Below the pieces are notes generated by a model. The model was not told the DNA's origin. It made no database searches and worked only from the letters and a program-made list of their open reading frames with translations. The translations under genes were made by a program, and so were the position numbers. A stretch of 64,000 nucleotides of DNA from Skeletonema tropicum (Eukaryota; Bacillariophyta; Thalassiosirophyceae; Thalassiosirales; Thalassiosiraceae), in the NCBI GenBank assembly GCA_037178625.1, contig CM074146.1, positions 310,001 through 374,000 of the forward strand, read 5' to 3'. This document shows positions 24,557 to 37,726 of this stretch, piece after piece (the first letter of the stretch is position 1; every line of letters begins with the position of its first letter).

Positions 24557-26625
24557 AACAGCCGGTCGGTGCTCTGATACAACACGTACGGTGATTGATG
24601 AGATGACACAGCGCCAAAATAATCCGAGACCGACGATCGATGAGCGAGAATAAGCGTATTGTTGTTGATTAATGTGCCGTTACGTTGCTTGATTCAATAC
24701 AGTATTCAATGCCTCTAGAGAGAGAATGGGCCAGGTAGGCAATCCATCAGTGGTTCATATTATCATGTATCTATTGTACTTTTCTTGACGATGACGTCGT
24801 GATGTGTGTTTGTTTTTTGCGTCCTTGCCTTGAAGCTAGCATGTCTACATATTGCTCAAAGTACTGTTAAGTAAGCATAGGGTTACCTACATACATACCT
24901 AACTCAGCCAGCTAGCTATCCAGCGCATCGTATCATGGGTCATGGGCGTGGGCCTCTTTCTGAAGATCTGCAAAGCGGCATCCATCTTTCAGTTTTTGAA
25001 TCAACAATCAACACAGGTCATCTCCTACGCGGCCAATGAGGGCGATAAGTGTCGTTTTGGTAAGCTCTTGAGCAGGTCTATCGATTAGACGTGTAATCAA
25101 GTCGATTGGACGGTTTTTTACAGATCGAACCGGTTAAAAACGGGTCTACAAAGTGACCGGCAGCTTGAAAATCCAGGCGACAGCCAGAATATCACCAAAA
25201 GAGTAAAAATTTGACCAAGTCATAATACAAATTAGCAACCGTTGGAAAGCTCTTCTCAAGCTCTATCGATTGGTACCATTATTGCAATCGAAATAATACT
25301 CACTGCTCGGGCAAAGCCCTCGCAAATACAGAAGCATCGATCGGCGTGATGCACTAATAATCACAGCTCGATCTCAAAAAGCGACCACTTTAAGAATGTA
25401 AGATCCATGACAATAGTTACGAGCGCATAATATCCTAATAAACAGAGCTCGGGCGGTGGCCCTCGCACAACACGTTATCATCAGCTGGCCGCTGGCCTCG
25501 ACTCCGCTCGGCATCCTCCGCTTCGCTACGGACCCACATTGCTTCCATTAGGGCTTCCATTCCATTCTACCACCGCCACAACCAATACTACATTCCACAA
25601 CAATACTAACAATCCACCGCCACCAGCAACATTCTCACCACCGCCACAAAGATGATGATGGCGGTGGTGAAAAATGAGAATAATATATACAATCATCTTG
25701 TTGTTGGTGGCGGTCATCAACAACAACAACGGCGTGAGCCGTGAGTCGAATCGGTAATAATCATCCACCACCGCCACAGATGATTGTGGTGGTGGATGGG
25801 AATGAGAATGAGATGGTATTGCCTCATCCACCACCGCAACTATGATGATGACGGCGGCGGTGGTGGGTGAAGAAGTGGTGGTGGTGCATTTGAATAATGA
25901 TGATGAATACAACAATCAACCTCACCACCGCCACCACTACTCCATGGAGTGAGCCGAAGGCGAACTGTGTGGATGGAGTGGCGGTGGTGGAATGGAATGG
26001 AATGGAATGCGAGTGAGCCGCAAGGCCTTTCCCCCACAACAATCGACAATGACAATGGAACATCATTCCACCACTATAGCGAGTGAGCCGTCAGGCGAAG
26101 GAGCTGACTACTTCTTAATAACATCCACAATAATGACATTATTGACAATGACGGCGGTGGTGGTGGATGGTACCAACTGTCATTGACAAGCTGATCGTCA
26201 ATGTGTGTATTGAGCGAGTGCGAGCGGCAGCGAGGACGAGCTGTGTTTTTTGCACTACTCGATAGAGCTTGGAATGACGATTCGAATGGTTGTGACCAGA
26301 ATCGCTTTGTATTTATTTATTCATTGTCGATTCTGGTCAAAATTCGAATGAGAATCTGGAATGTCGACTGACTTGGAGCTTGATATTCGAAATATAGGGG
26401 TCGATTTAGTTGAGTACATTGACAAAGGATCGATATTTCAAGTCAAGAATAGTACTAATCGATAGAGCGCAGTGAGAGGATTCTAAATCACCATTCATCG
26501 TCTTGATACGACAATTGCAAGAAAAGTTATAGAGGGAAAGGATTTTAAAGCTGAGTAAGATATAATCGCCACTTCCATTATATACTATTTATTACTATTA
26601 CTACAATACCGCTCTATTCTATTCA

Positions 26626-27174
26626 TCATTCGATGAATTGGTTGATTGTCATGTAGATCGCGCTGTCTTCCAATCGACTACTACTACCAGCTTTGCCTTT
26701 ACCATTAGCATTGTTAGTAGTAGTAGCAGTAGCAGTAGCAGTATTCACCCCCTCTAACTTTTCGACAGAATCAAATCCATCTTGGTAGAGTTGTGTCGAG
26801 TATAGTTTCAAGTCATCCTGTGATAGTGAGGGGAGGTGTAATTTGAGCCATTGTTGGATTAGTTCAAGTGACTTTAATGATGATGAGTCTTCTGAGTCAC
26901 GAAGATCATCATTGTTGGTGGAAAGGTGGAGTGCAGTAGTAGTGGTTGTGGTGGTGGTAAATAATACAGATCTGCCACTTCGATGATTATTGTTATTGTT
27001 GGATGATCCGTAGTAGGAGCGAACTAGTGTGCGCTGCGAGGCAGACAAACCGAAACGAGGACCACTGTTACTACTGATGCTGCTGCTGCTAAATGATGAA
27101 AATCCATCCACCACAGTCATAGAAAGTATCATCAGCATCATGATCATTGTGGTTCTCATCATTCTCGCGCACAT
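26626..27174 (-). pseudogene. truncated 5' copy 6 of the giant gene (182 aa)
   Basis: Protein identical to copy 2, on a 2618-bp period. Confidence 0.8.
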
Positions 27175-29243
27175 AACAGCCGGTCGGTGCTCTGATACAA
27201 CACGTACGGTGATTGATGAGATGACACAGCGCCAAAATAATCCGAGACCGACGATCGATGAGCGAGAATAAGCGTATTGTTGTTGATTAATGTGCCGTTA
27301 CGTTGCTTGATTCAATACAGTATTCAATGCCTCTAGAGAGAGAATGGGCCAGGTAGGCAATCCATCAGTGGTTCATATTATCATGTATCTATTGTACTTT
27401 TCTTGACGATGACGTCGTGATGTGTGTTTGTTTTTTGCGTCCTTGCCTTGAAGCTAGCATGTCTACATATTGCTCAAAGTACTGTTAAGTAAGCATAGGG
27501 TTACCTACATACATACCTAACTCAGCCAGCTAGCTATCCAGCGCATCGTATCATGGGTCATGGGCGTGGGCCTCTTTCTGAAGATCTGCAAAGCGGCATC
27601 CATCTTTCAGTTTTTGAATCAACAATCAACACAGGTCATCTCCTACGCGGCCAATGAGGGCGATAAGTGTCGTTTTGGTAAGCTCTTGAGCAGGTCTATC
27701 GATTAGACGTGTAATCAAGTCGATTGGACGGTTTTTTACAGATCGAACCGGTTAAAAACGGGTCTACAAAGTGACCGGCAGCTTGAAAATCCAGGCGACA
27801 GCCAGAATATCACCAAAAGAGTAAAAATTTGACCAAGTCATAATACAAATTAGCAACCGTTGGAAAGCTCTTCTCAAGCTCTATCGATTGGTACCATTAT
27901 TGCAATCGAAATAATACTCACTGCTCGGGCAAAGCCCTCGCAAATACAGAAGCATCGATCGGCGTGATGCACTAATAATCACAGCTCGATCTCAAAAAGC
28001 GACCACTTTAAGAATGTAAGATCCATGACAATAGTTACGAGCGCATAATATCCTAATAAACAGAGCTCGGGCGGTGGCCCTCGCACAACACGTTATCATC
28101 AGCTGGCCGCTGGCCTCGACTCCGCTCGGCATCCTCCGCTTCGCTACGGACCCACATTGCTTCCATTAGGGCTTCCATTCCATTCTACCACCGCCACAAC
28201 CAATACTACATTCCACAACAATACTAACAATCCACCGCCACCAGCAACATTCTCACCACCGCCACAAAGATGATGATGGCGGTGGTGAAAAATGAGAATA
28301 ATATATACAATCATCTTGTTGTTGGTGGCGGTCATCAACAACAACAACGGCGTGAGCCGTGAGTCGAATCGGTAATAATCATCCACCACCGCCACAGATG
28401 ATTGTGGTGGTGGATGGGAATGAGAATGAGATGGTATTGCCTCATCCACCACCGCAACTATGATGATGACGGCGGCGGTGGTGGGTGAAGAAGTGGTGGT
28501 GGTGCATTTGAATAATGATGATGAATACAACAATCAACCTCACCACCGCCACCACTACTCCATGGAGTGAGCCGAAGGCGAACTGTGTGGATGGAGTGGC
28601 GGTGGTGGAATGGAATGGAATGGAATGCGAGTGAGCCGCAAGGCCTTTCCCCCACAACAATCGACAATGACAATGGAACATCATTCCACCACTATAGCGA
28701 GTGAGCCGTCAGGCGAAGGAGCTGACTACTTCTTAATAACATCCACAATAATGACATTATTGACAATGACGGCGGTGGTGGTGGATGGTACCAACTGTCA
28801 TTGACAAGCTGATCGTCAATGTGTGTATTGAGCGAGTGCGAGCGGCAGCGAGGACGAGCTGTGTTTTTTGCACTACTCGATAGAGCTTGGAATGACGATT
28901 CGAATGGTTGTGACCAGAATCGCTTTGTATTTATTTATTCATTGTCGATTCTGGTCAAAATTCGAATGAGAATCTGGAATGTCGACTGACTTGGAGCTTG
29001 ATATTCGAAATATAGGGGTCGATTTAGTTGAGTACATTGACAAAGGATCGATATTTCAAGTCAAGAATAGTACTAATCGATAGAGCGCAGTGAGAGGATT
29101 CTAAATCACCATTCATCGTCTTGATACGACAATTGCAAGAAAAGTTATAGAGGGAAAGGATTTTAAAGCTGAGTAAGATATAATCGCCACTTCCATTATA
29201 TACTATTTATTACTATTACTACAATACCGCTCTATTCTATTCA

Positions 29244-29786
29244 TCATTCGATGAATTGGTTGATTGTCATGTAGATCGCGCTGTCTTCCAATCGACTACT
29301 ACTACCAGCTTTGCCTTTACCATTAGCATTGTTAGTAGTAGTAGCAGTAGCAGTATTCACCCCCTCTAACTTTTCGACAGAATCAAATCCATCTTGGTAG
29401 AGTTGTGTCGAGTATAGTTTCAAGTCATCCTGTGATAGTGAGGGGAGGTGTAATTTGAGCCATTGTTGGATTAGTTCAAGTGACTTTAATGATGATGAGT
29501 CTTCTGAGTCACGAAGATCATCATTGTTGGTGGAAAGGTGGAGTGCAGTAGTAGTGGTTGTGGTGGTGGTAAATAATACAGATCTGCCACTTCGATGATT
29601 ATTGTTATTGTTGGATGATCCGTAGTAGGAGCGAACTAGTGTGCGCTGCGAGGCAGACAAACCGAAACGAGGACCACTGTTACTACTGATGCTGCTGCTG
29701 CTAAATGATGAAAATCCATCCACCACAGTCATAGAAAGTATCATCAGCATCATGATCATTGTGGTTCTCATCATTCTCGCGCACAT
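29244..29786 (-). pseudogene. truncated 5' copy 7 of the giant gene (180 aa)
   Basis: Differs from the other inner copies by loss of one 6-bp GCAGTA unit, which removes one Thr-Ala pair from the loop before the SAM breakpoint. The frame stays open. Confidence 0.8.
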
Positions 29787-31855
29787 AACAGCCGGTCGGT
29801 GCTCTGATACAACACGTACGGTGATTGATGAGATGACACAGCGCCAAAATAATCCGAGACCGACGATCGATGAGCGAGAATAAGCGTATTGTTGTTGATT
29901 AATGTGCCGTTACGTTGCTTGATTCAATACAGTATTCAATGCCTCTAGAGAGAGAATGGGCCAGGTAGGCAATCCATCAGTGGTTCATATTATCATGTAT
30001 CTATTGTACTTTTCTTGACGATGACGTCGTGATGTGTGTTTGTTTTTTGCGTCCTTGCCTTGAAGCTAGCATGTCTACATATTGCTCAAAGTACTGTTAA
30101 GTAAGCATAGGGTTACCTACATACATACCTAACTCAGCCAGCTAGCTATCCAGCGCATCGTATCATGGGTCATGGGCGTGGGCCTCTTTCTGAAGATCTG
30201 CAAAGCGGCATCCATCTTTCAGTTTTTGAATCAACAATCAACACAGGTCATCTCCTACGCGGCCAATGAGGGCGATAAGTGTCGTTTTGGTAAGCTCTTG
30301 AGCAGGTCTATCGATTAGACGTGTAATCAAGTCGATTGGACGGTTTTTTACAGATCGAACCGGTTAAAAACGGGTCTACAAAGTGACCGGCAGCTTGAAA
30401 ATCCAGGCGACAGCCAGAATATCACCAAAAGAGTAAAAATTTGACCAAGTCATAATACAAATTAGCAACCGTTGGAAAGCTCTTCTCAAGCTCTATCGAT
30501 TGGTACCATTATTGCAATCGAAATAATACTCACTGCTCGGGCAAAGCCCTCGCAAATACAGAAGCATCGATCGGCGTGATGCACTAATAATCACAGCTCG
30601 ATCTCAAAAAGCGACCACTTTAAGAATGTAAGATCCATGACAATAGTTACGAGCGCATAATATCCTAATAAACAGAGCTCGGGCGGTGGCCCTCGCACAA
30701 CACGTTATCATCAGCTGGCCGCTGGCCTCGACTCCGCTCGGCATCCTCCGCTTCGCTACGGACCCACATTGCTTCCATTAGGGCTTCCATTCCATTCTAC
30801 CACCGCCACAACCAATACTACATTCCACAACAATACTAACAATCCACCGCCACCAGCAACATTCTCACCACCGCCACAAAGATGATGATGGCGGTGGTGA
30901 AAAATGAGAATAATATATACAATCATCTTGTTGTTGGTGGCGGTCATCAACAACAACAACGGCGTGAGCCGTGAGTCGAATCGGTAATAATCATCCACCA
31001 CCGCCACAGATGATTGTGGTGGTGGATGGGAATGAGAATGAGATGGTATTGCCTCATCCACCACCGCAACTATGATGATGACGGCGGCGGTGGTGGGTGA
31101 AGAAGTGGTGGTGGTGCATTTGAATAATGATGATGAATACAACAATCAACCTCACCACCGCCACCACTACTCCATGGAGTGAGCCGAAGGCGAACTGTGT
31201 GGATGGAGTGGCGGTGGTGGAATGGAATGGAATGGAATGCGAGTGAGCCGCAAGGCCTTTCCCCCACAACAATCGACAATGACAATGGAACATCATTCCA
31301 CCACTATAGCGAGTGAGCCGTCAGGCGAAGGAGCTGACTACTTCTTAATAACATCCACAATAATGACATTATTGACAATGACGGCGGTGGTGGTGGATGG
31401 TACCAACTGTCATTGACAAGCTGATCGTCAATGTGTGTATTGAGCGAGTGCGAGCGGCAGCGAGGACGAGCTGTGTTTTTTGCACTACTCGATAGAGCTT
31501 GGAATGACGATTCGAATGGTTGTGACCAGAATCGCTTTGTATTTATTTATTCATTGTCGATTCTGGTCAAAATTCGAATGAGAATCTGGAATGTCGACTG
31601 ACTTGGAGCTTGATATTCGAAATATAGGGGTCGATTTAGTTGAGTACATTGACAAAGGATCGATATTTCAAGTCAAGAATAGTACTAATCGATAGAGCGC
31701 AGTGAGAGGATTCTAAATCACCATTCATCGTCTTGATACGACAATTGCAAGAAAAGTTATAGAGGGAAAGGATTTTAAAGCTGAGTAAGATATAATCGCC
31801 ACTTCCATTATATACTATTTATTACTATTACTACAATACCGCTCTATTCTATTCA

Positions 31856-32404
31856 TCATTCGATGAATTGGTTGATTGTCATGTAGATCGCGCTGTCTTC
31901 CAATCGACTACTACTACCAGCTTTGCCTTTACCATTAGCATTGTTAGTAGTAGTAGCAGTAGCAGTAGCAGTATTCACCCCCTCTAACTTTTCGACAGAA
32001 TCAAATCCATCTTGGTAGAGTTGTGTCGAGTATAGTTTCAAGTCATCCTGTGATAGTGAGGGGAGGTGTAATTTGAGCCATTGTTGGATTAGTTCAAGTG
32101 ACTTTAATGATGATGAGTCTTCTGAGTCACGAAGATCATCATTGTTGGTGGAAAGGTGGAGTGCAGTAGTAGTGGTTGTGGTGGTGGTAAATAATACAGA
32201 TCTGCCACTTCGATGATTATTGTTATTGTTGGATGATCCGTAGTAGGAGCGAACTAGTGTGCGCTGCGAGGCAGACAAACCGAAACGAGGACCACTGTTA
32301 CTACTGATGCTGCTGCTGCTAAATGATGAAAATCCATCCACCACAGTCATAGAAAGTATCATCAGCATCATGATCATTGTGGTTCTCATCATTCTCGCGC
32401 ACAT
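31856..32404 (-). pseudogene. truncated 5' copy 8 of the giant gene (182 aa)
   Basis: Protein identical to copy 2. It is the last homogeneous copy; its upstream flank stays identical to the inner units until about 32850, where the sequence switches to the diverged edge type. Confidence 0.8.
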
Positions 32405-32850
32405 AACAGCCGGTCGGTGCTCTGATACAACACGTACGGTGATTGATGAGATGACACAGCGCCAAAATAATCCGAGACCGACGATCGATGAGCGAGAATA
32501 AGCGTATTGTTGTTGATTAATGTGCCGTTACGTTGCTTGATTCAATACAGTATTCAATGCCTCTAGAGAGAGAATGGGCCAGGTAGGCAATCCATCAGTG
32601 GTTCATATTATCATGTATCTATTGTACTTTTCTTGACGATGACGTCGTGATGTGTGTTTGTTTTTTGCGTCCTTGCCTTGAAGCTAGCATGTCTACATAT
32701 TGCTCAAAGTACTGTTAAGTAAGCATAGGGTTACCTACATACATACCTAACTCAGCCAGCTAGCTATCCAGCGCATCGTATCATGGGTCATGGGCGTGGG
32801 CCTCTTTCTGAAGATCTGCAAAGCGGCATCCATCTTTCAGTTTTTGAATC

Positions 32851-34690
32851 AACACAGCTCAAGCAACTCAAAAATGACCATGGCCGATATCTTGTCTCCT
32901 ACGCGGCCAATCAAGACGATGAGTGTCGTTTTGGAAAGCTCTCGTTGAGCTCTATCGATTAGTAGTACTTTCAGCTCGATTGGACGACTTTTGTTCAATC
33001 GATCCGGTCAAAACTGGGGTAAGAAAGCCGCCGACAGCTTGAAAATCCAGCCGACAGCCAGATTTTCAGATTAGATATGAAATTTTGAGCAAAATACGAT
33101 TTAGCAACCAATCGAAAGCTCTCTTCAAGCCGCATCGATCGGTACCATTATTGCTACCGAGATATCAAAAATAACAACCACTGCTCGGGCAAAGCCCTCG
33201 CGAAAGAACGACGTAGAATGAAAGTGCCGTCAATCAATGACAATCGGTACATGTGAGATCCAAAAAACACACTTTTGCAATGCTGTAATATAGACCCAAA
33301 GACAATGACAATACACAGTGCTCGGCCGGGGGCCCTCGCACAACACACTTCTTTTAATGGGGCGCCGTCAATGAACTTAGTTACGGGTGAGATCCAAAAC
33401 GCTTCGCTGAAGAACGACACTTAATGAGGCGGGCTCTAGAGACAGTTGGCACGTGTACCGTCCACTACAATCATGCAACATCAACATCGACTGGCCTCGA
33501 CTCCGCTCGGCCAACAATTAGTAACAATACATTCATACCACTCCTCCAACCACAAGCAGCACCAACCACCACTACTTCCAAATCCTTCTCTCCTCCTCCA
33601 TCCACAACTATCCACAAGCAGTATCGTCGGCACGGTCTAATCTTGCTGCTTGTGGTTGGAGGAGGAGGATGAGTGATGATGCCGACGATACTGCTTGTGT
33701 TGCTGCTTTATTAACAATCAACCAATCCCAATCCTCTACTCCTCCTTCTCGAACTGCTGCTGCTGCTGCTGCTGTTGGATTGGACTGCTGTGTTGAATTG
33801 GTTGATTGTCGGAGCAGCAGCAGTAGCAGCAACAACAAAAATAAAGCAACAGCAACAATGATGCCGAGCGTAGCCGAGGCCAGTTGATGATGAGGGTAAG
33901 GCGAGGGCCCCTGCCCGAGCTGTGTTTATTAATGGAAGAAAATTAAATGCGCTGGCCCCTATTGTAGTGGTCGTTCCTTTTTGATGCGCTCGTGCCAACT
34001 AATCATGGACGGCACTGAAAGTCTACAAGTGTTTTTAGCGAGGGCGAGCGGCAGCGAGGCCGAGCTGTGTTTATTAGTTTTGATTGCAATGACACAACAA
34101 CAATCAACCCATCATGTTAGAGTCGATCGTCAAGCAGTGTATCTTGCGAGGGCTTTGCCCGAGCTGTGGTTACTTGAATGACACAACAACAATCAACCCA
34201 TCATGTTCATAGCCGATTAAGGTCGTCGCTTTTTTTTGGGATTTCACAACGTACCAACTGTCATTGACGGCAGTATTGAGCGAGTGCGAGCGGCAGCGAG
34301 GACGAGCTGTGTTTATTGTTCGAATCGATACAGCTTGGAATGACGAGACGATTCCAATGGTTGTGTCATTGTCGATTCTGGTCAAAATTCGAATGAGAAT
34401 CTGGAATGTCGACTTGGAGCTCGATATTCGGATTCTAGCGGTCGATTTAGTTGAGGCGATTGACAAAGGATCGATATTTCAAGTCGAGAATAGTACTAAT
34501 CGATAGAGCGCAATGAGAGCTTTCTAAATCACTATTCACCGTCTTGATACGACAACTGCAAGACAAGTTATAGAGGGAAAGGCTTTTAAAGCTGAGTAAG
34601 ATATAATCGCCACTTTCATTACTAGTTATTACTATTACTACCGCTCTATTCTATTCATCATCCGATGAATTGGTTGATTGTCATGTACAT
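32851..34690. repeat. diverged fold-back spacer, right edge of the array
   Basis: The left arm (32851-33420) keeps ATGGCCGATATCTTGTCTCC and two GC motifs (33181 GCTCGGGCAAAGCCCTCGC; 33318 GTGCTCGGCCGGGGGCCCTC). The centre has an 18-bp perfect inverted pair, CAAGCAGTATCGTCGGCA near 33617 with its complement near 33682, and an inverted ATCAACCAAT/ATTGGTTGAT pair around 33715-33800. The right arm (33890-34650) has four GC motifs in opposite orientation (33897, 34035, 34140, 34278), then GTACTAATCGATAGAGCGC-type sequence and the common boundary. No gene is supported. Confidence 0.65.
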
Positions 34691-34695
34691 ACATA

Positions 34696-35226
34696 CTACG
34701 ATCGACCGCTGTCTTCCAATCGACTACTACTACTACCAGCTTTGCCTTTACCATTAGCATTGTTAGTAGTAGTAGTAGTAGCAGTATTCACCCCCTCTAA
34801 CTTTTCGACAGAATCAAATCCATCTTGGTAGAGTTGTGTCGAGTATAGTTTCAAGTCATCCTGTGATAGTGAGGGGAGGTGTAATTTGAGCCATTGTTGG
34901 ATTAGTTCAAGTGACTTTAATGATGATGAGTCTTCTGAGTCACGAAGATCATCATTGTTGGTGGAAAGGTGGAGTGCAGTAGTAGTGGTTGTGGTGGTGG
35001 TAAATAATACAGATCTGCCACTTCGATGATTATTGTTATTGTTGGATGATCCGTAGTAGGAGCGAACTAGTGTGCGCTGCGAGGCAGACAAACCGAAACG
35101 AGGACCACTGTTACTACTGATGCTGCTGCTGCTAAATGATGAAAATCCATCCACCACAGTCATAGAAAGTATCATCAGCATCATCAGCATCATGATCATT
35201 GTGGTTCTCATCATTCTCGCGCACAT
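34696..35226 (-). pseudogene. truncated 5' copy 9 of the giant gene (176 aa)
   Basis: From the ATG at 35226: presequence variant MMRTTMIMMLMMLMILSM, longer than the inner copies and shorter than the parent. It reads through helices 1-3 of the SAM domain and stops soon after SRLEDSGRS, so its 3' junction differs from the inner copies. Its upstream flank (35227-35610) matches the giant-gene promoter region with small changes, including an insertion with TTCTATCTCC at about 35490-35530, and ends abruptly at the inverted-repeat element at 35611. Confidence 0.75.
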
Positions 35227-35610
35227 AACAGCCGGTCGGTGCTCTGATACAACACGTACGGTGATTGATGAGATGACACAGCGCCAAAATAATCCGAGAC
35301 CGACGATCGATGAGCGAGAATAAGCGTATTGTTGTTGATTAATGTGCCGTTACGTTGCTTGATTCAATACAGTATTCAATGCCTCTAGAGAATGGGCCAG
35401 GTAGGCAATCCATCAGTGGTTCATATTATCATGTATCATCTATTGTACTTTTGACGATGACGTCGTGATGATGTTGTGTGTTCCTCTATCTTCTATCTCC
35501 TTCGCTCTTTGCTTTGCTCTTGATTTTTTGCGCCCTTGCTTGAAGCTACTTAGCAAGTCTACATATTGCTACAAGTACTGTTAAGTGAGCATAGGGTTAC
35601 CTACATACAT

Positions 35611-36011
35611 CGAACCGGATTCTCAGGCCCGCGGGCCTGAGGGCAAATCCAGGCCCGCGACACAGTTATTGACACATACGCGTCCCTTTTTGTGTACTAA
35701 ATTTCAGAAGAAGAAGTACAGTCAAAGAAAGAGCCCACGTACATTAGAGAGTTGGCCCATGTGAAGATCGATGAAATGGTGAAACGAAGTCAGTGATTGG
35801 TTGGCACTGGCGCATTGCCGCAGGCGCAGTCCCCCCAACCCTCCCCAGGGGAGAGCAGCCATTTATTCGCTTCGCGATGGAGTGGGTCCAGAGGGTTGAT
35901 TGCATTAGTAATGGTCGATTTGGCGTTGTTTTGTACTTTTTTGTGATGTGTGATTTGTGATGTGCGGGCCTGGATTTGCCCTCAGGCCCGCGGGCCTGAG
36001 AATCCGGTTCG
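35611..36011. mobile_element. MITE-like element, 48-bp perfect terminal inverted repeats
   Basis: A 401-bp element whose ends (35611-35658 and 35964-36011) are perfect inverted copies starting CGAACCGGATTCTCAGGCCC. Each end contains the perfect 18-bp palindrome TCAGGCCCGCGGGCCTGA, so each can also fold alone. No clear target-site duplication is visible (flanks ACATACAT and GATTGAAT). No transposase is encoded, so it is non-autonomous. Its left end is exactly where homology to the array stops, and its right end lies 85 bp before the sulfotransferase ATG. Confidence 0.85.
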
Positions 36012-36387
36012 GATTGAATCGGCGTCAATTCAACTCACCGTATCAGCTACCGCCGCTGACACATAGTAGTCAAGAGAAATACGTCAAGTAAGGAGGATGA
36101 AAGGCAACACAATTAAGCTGATGGCAGCAGCAACAGTCATCGTGTTATATCTGCAGGCGTTCGCCGAATTTGGAGGATTCAGAAGCCCAGTATCAGTAAC
36201 CAGTCACAATAATGCCTTTATTGCCCCTCGAAACAACTCAGCTTGGTGCCCTAATGCAAAGTGCAGTAACAGTGCCTTATGCCAGCCATGCAAACAGAGA
36301 TTCTTATTCATCCTCTCGACTGGGCGAGCAGCGTCAACAACACTCTTAGGTATGATCAATCATCTGCCAAATGTTCGTTTAGGCGGC

Positions 36388-36782
36388 GGCTAAGTGTATG
36401 GTCACCCTAGCCAGCAAATCTGTTCTCAGTGAGTATTTGACTTCAAGAAATGGTCAACATAGCGTCGGAAAGCTGAGAGTGAGAGGAGTTCAAATCCGTG
36501 GCTTGCTTGGCAAGGTTTTGAATCGTGGTTAAATGAATGTGTGATGTGGAGCTGAAGACCAGGGTAAATTGAGAAAAGGGATCTTTTTTGGGGTTAACCC
36601 CCAAGTCAAGCTAGGCATGGGGCTAACAAAATATTTTTTTTAATTTTTGGAAGCAACTCATGGATTTGGAACCAGCTCATCGAGAGGAGCATTTTAAGCC
36701 TATAAAAAGGTAGGTTAGCCCCAGTGGCGGCTGAGAACAGATAATTTAGCCAATATTGGCTAGCCTGACCATACACTTAGCC
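36388..36782. mobile_element. MITE A within the sulfotransferase gene
   Basis: A 395-bp element with terminal inverted repeats beginning GGCTAAGTGTATGGTCA, resuming after a small gap with CTGTTCTCAG. The flanks carry a 4-bp direct repeat CGGC (36384-36387 and 36783-36786), a probable target-site duplication. The interior includes the palindrome GGGGTTAACCCC and no coding capacity. Confidence 0.85.
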
Positions 36783-36798
36783 CGGCGAAAACAACAAC

Positions 36799-37162
36799 CA
36801 CGGGAACCTGGGGTTGACACGTCTTGCTGAGAGATTTGTCAAGAGCTTGCCAGGAGTTTCAAGTCGTGTTTTACAAAATCTAGCGTTGAGGTGCGTTGAG
36901 GATGGCCTGTTCCGTCAAAAACTTGCCGCCGACGCCACGGATCGGCCATCTGACACGGTGCGCCGCCAAGCAGCATGTCACTCGTGGCGGTGGCAGCAAG
37001 TTTGCACGTTGGCGCAAGTTTTTGACGGAACAGGCCATCAGAAATCAACCTCAACGCACCTCAACGCTAGATTTTTTAGAACCACGACTTGAAACTCCTG
37101 GCAAGCTCTCGACAAATCGGCTGCTAACAAAAAGCATCCACTGTCAACCCCAGGTTCCCGTG
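36799..37162. mobile_element. MITE B within the sulfotransferase gene
   Basis: A 364-bp element with long inverted ends of about 150 bp each, beginning CACGGGAACCTGGGGTTGAC and continuing through GAGCTTGCCAGGAGTTTCAA, CTAGCGTTGAGGTGCGTTGA and GGCCTGTTCCGTCAAAAACT. It is flanked by CAACAAC on both sides (36792-36798 and 37163-37169), a likely 7-bp target duplication, although the site is itself a CAA run. The frames inside it are by-products of the inverted repeat. Confidence 0.85.
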
Positions 37163-37726
37163 CAACAACGCATTATACGTCGCATCGCTCCTAGAAACAA
37201 CATTGAGGGAGAAATACAATTTTTTTACTCTACGTTCGAAATCACCTGCAAGGGCCCAGACTGATGCTTGGTTTCACGAGGAAATCCCGCAGCAGGCCAT
37301 GGCATGCACATTCCAGAAGGTACTGCATACAATCAACCCTCCTCCAAAAGAAATCCAGCAACAAATCCTTAGTAGCGGAAGCGGAATGGGTGGAATTACT
37401 TTGGACGATCACGAATCGTCTCAGATCATAGGTGCAAAAATGATACGAATACCCGATGGCAGTTGGACAGCATGGGAAGCTTCTGAATTCTTCAAATACT
37501 ACTTTCCTTGTGCCAAGTACATCGTCAATATTCGGGTAAACACTGATAAGCAATTGGCTGCTCAAACTAAATTATGGGGGAAGGGGGAAAATGTTACGTA
37601 TCAGAATGACTTTCTGTTTGAATTTGCACAATACATGAGTGTGGATGCGGCACGATTGATCTACATGGAAGAGTGGACGAACAATGTGACACATCAACAA
37701 TGGGATCGCATCCTTCCACTTTGAGT

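Larger units (their letters stand above)
14084..32850. repeat. homogeneous tandem array of 2.618-kb units
   Basis: A central block of about seven units with almost no differences. Equivalent points fall at 15053, 17671, 20289, 22908, 25526, 28144 and 30756, giving periods of 2618, 2618, 2619, 2618, 2618 and 2612. The 2619 unit has one extra A near 22510; the 2612 unit lacks one 6-bp GCAGTA repeat near 29350. Each unit holds a fold-back spacer, a truncated giant-gene 5' end on the minus strand and that gene's upstream region. All inner units share a deletion of roughly 35 bp after TTTGAATCAACA that the edge copies at 11320 and 32850 lack, so they descend from one founder. Confidence 0.9.
36097..37724 (+). 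pseudogene. sulfotransferase-like gene interrupted by two MITEs
   Basis: Start ATG at 36097. The N-terminal part has a hydrophobic signal anchor (residues 7-24), a Cys-containing linker and STGRAASTTLLGM at 74-86, the PAPS 5'-phosphosulfate-binding loop of sulfotransferases. The frame then hits a stop inside an element at 36388. Removing the elements at 36388-36782 and 36799-37162, with one copy of each target duplication, joins VRLGG to ENNNALYVASLLE and continues in frame through WFHEEIP, IIGAKMIRI and YYFPCAKYIVNIR (a 3'-phosphate-binding-like region) to the stop at 37724, giving 285 aa. It ends earlier than sulfotransferases usually do after the MEEW motif, so a 3' loss is also likely. 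Such enzymes transfer sulfate from PAPS to carbohydrates or other acceptors, often in the Golgi; the substrate is not visible. Confidence 0.8.
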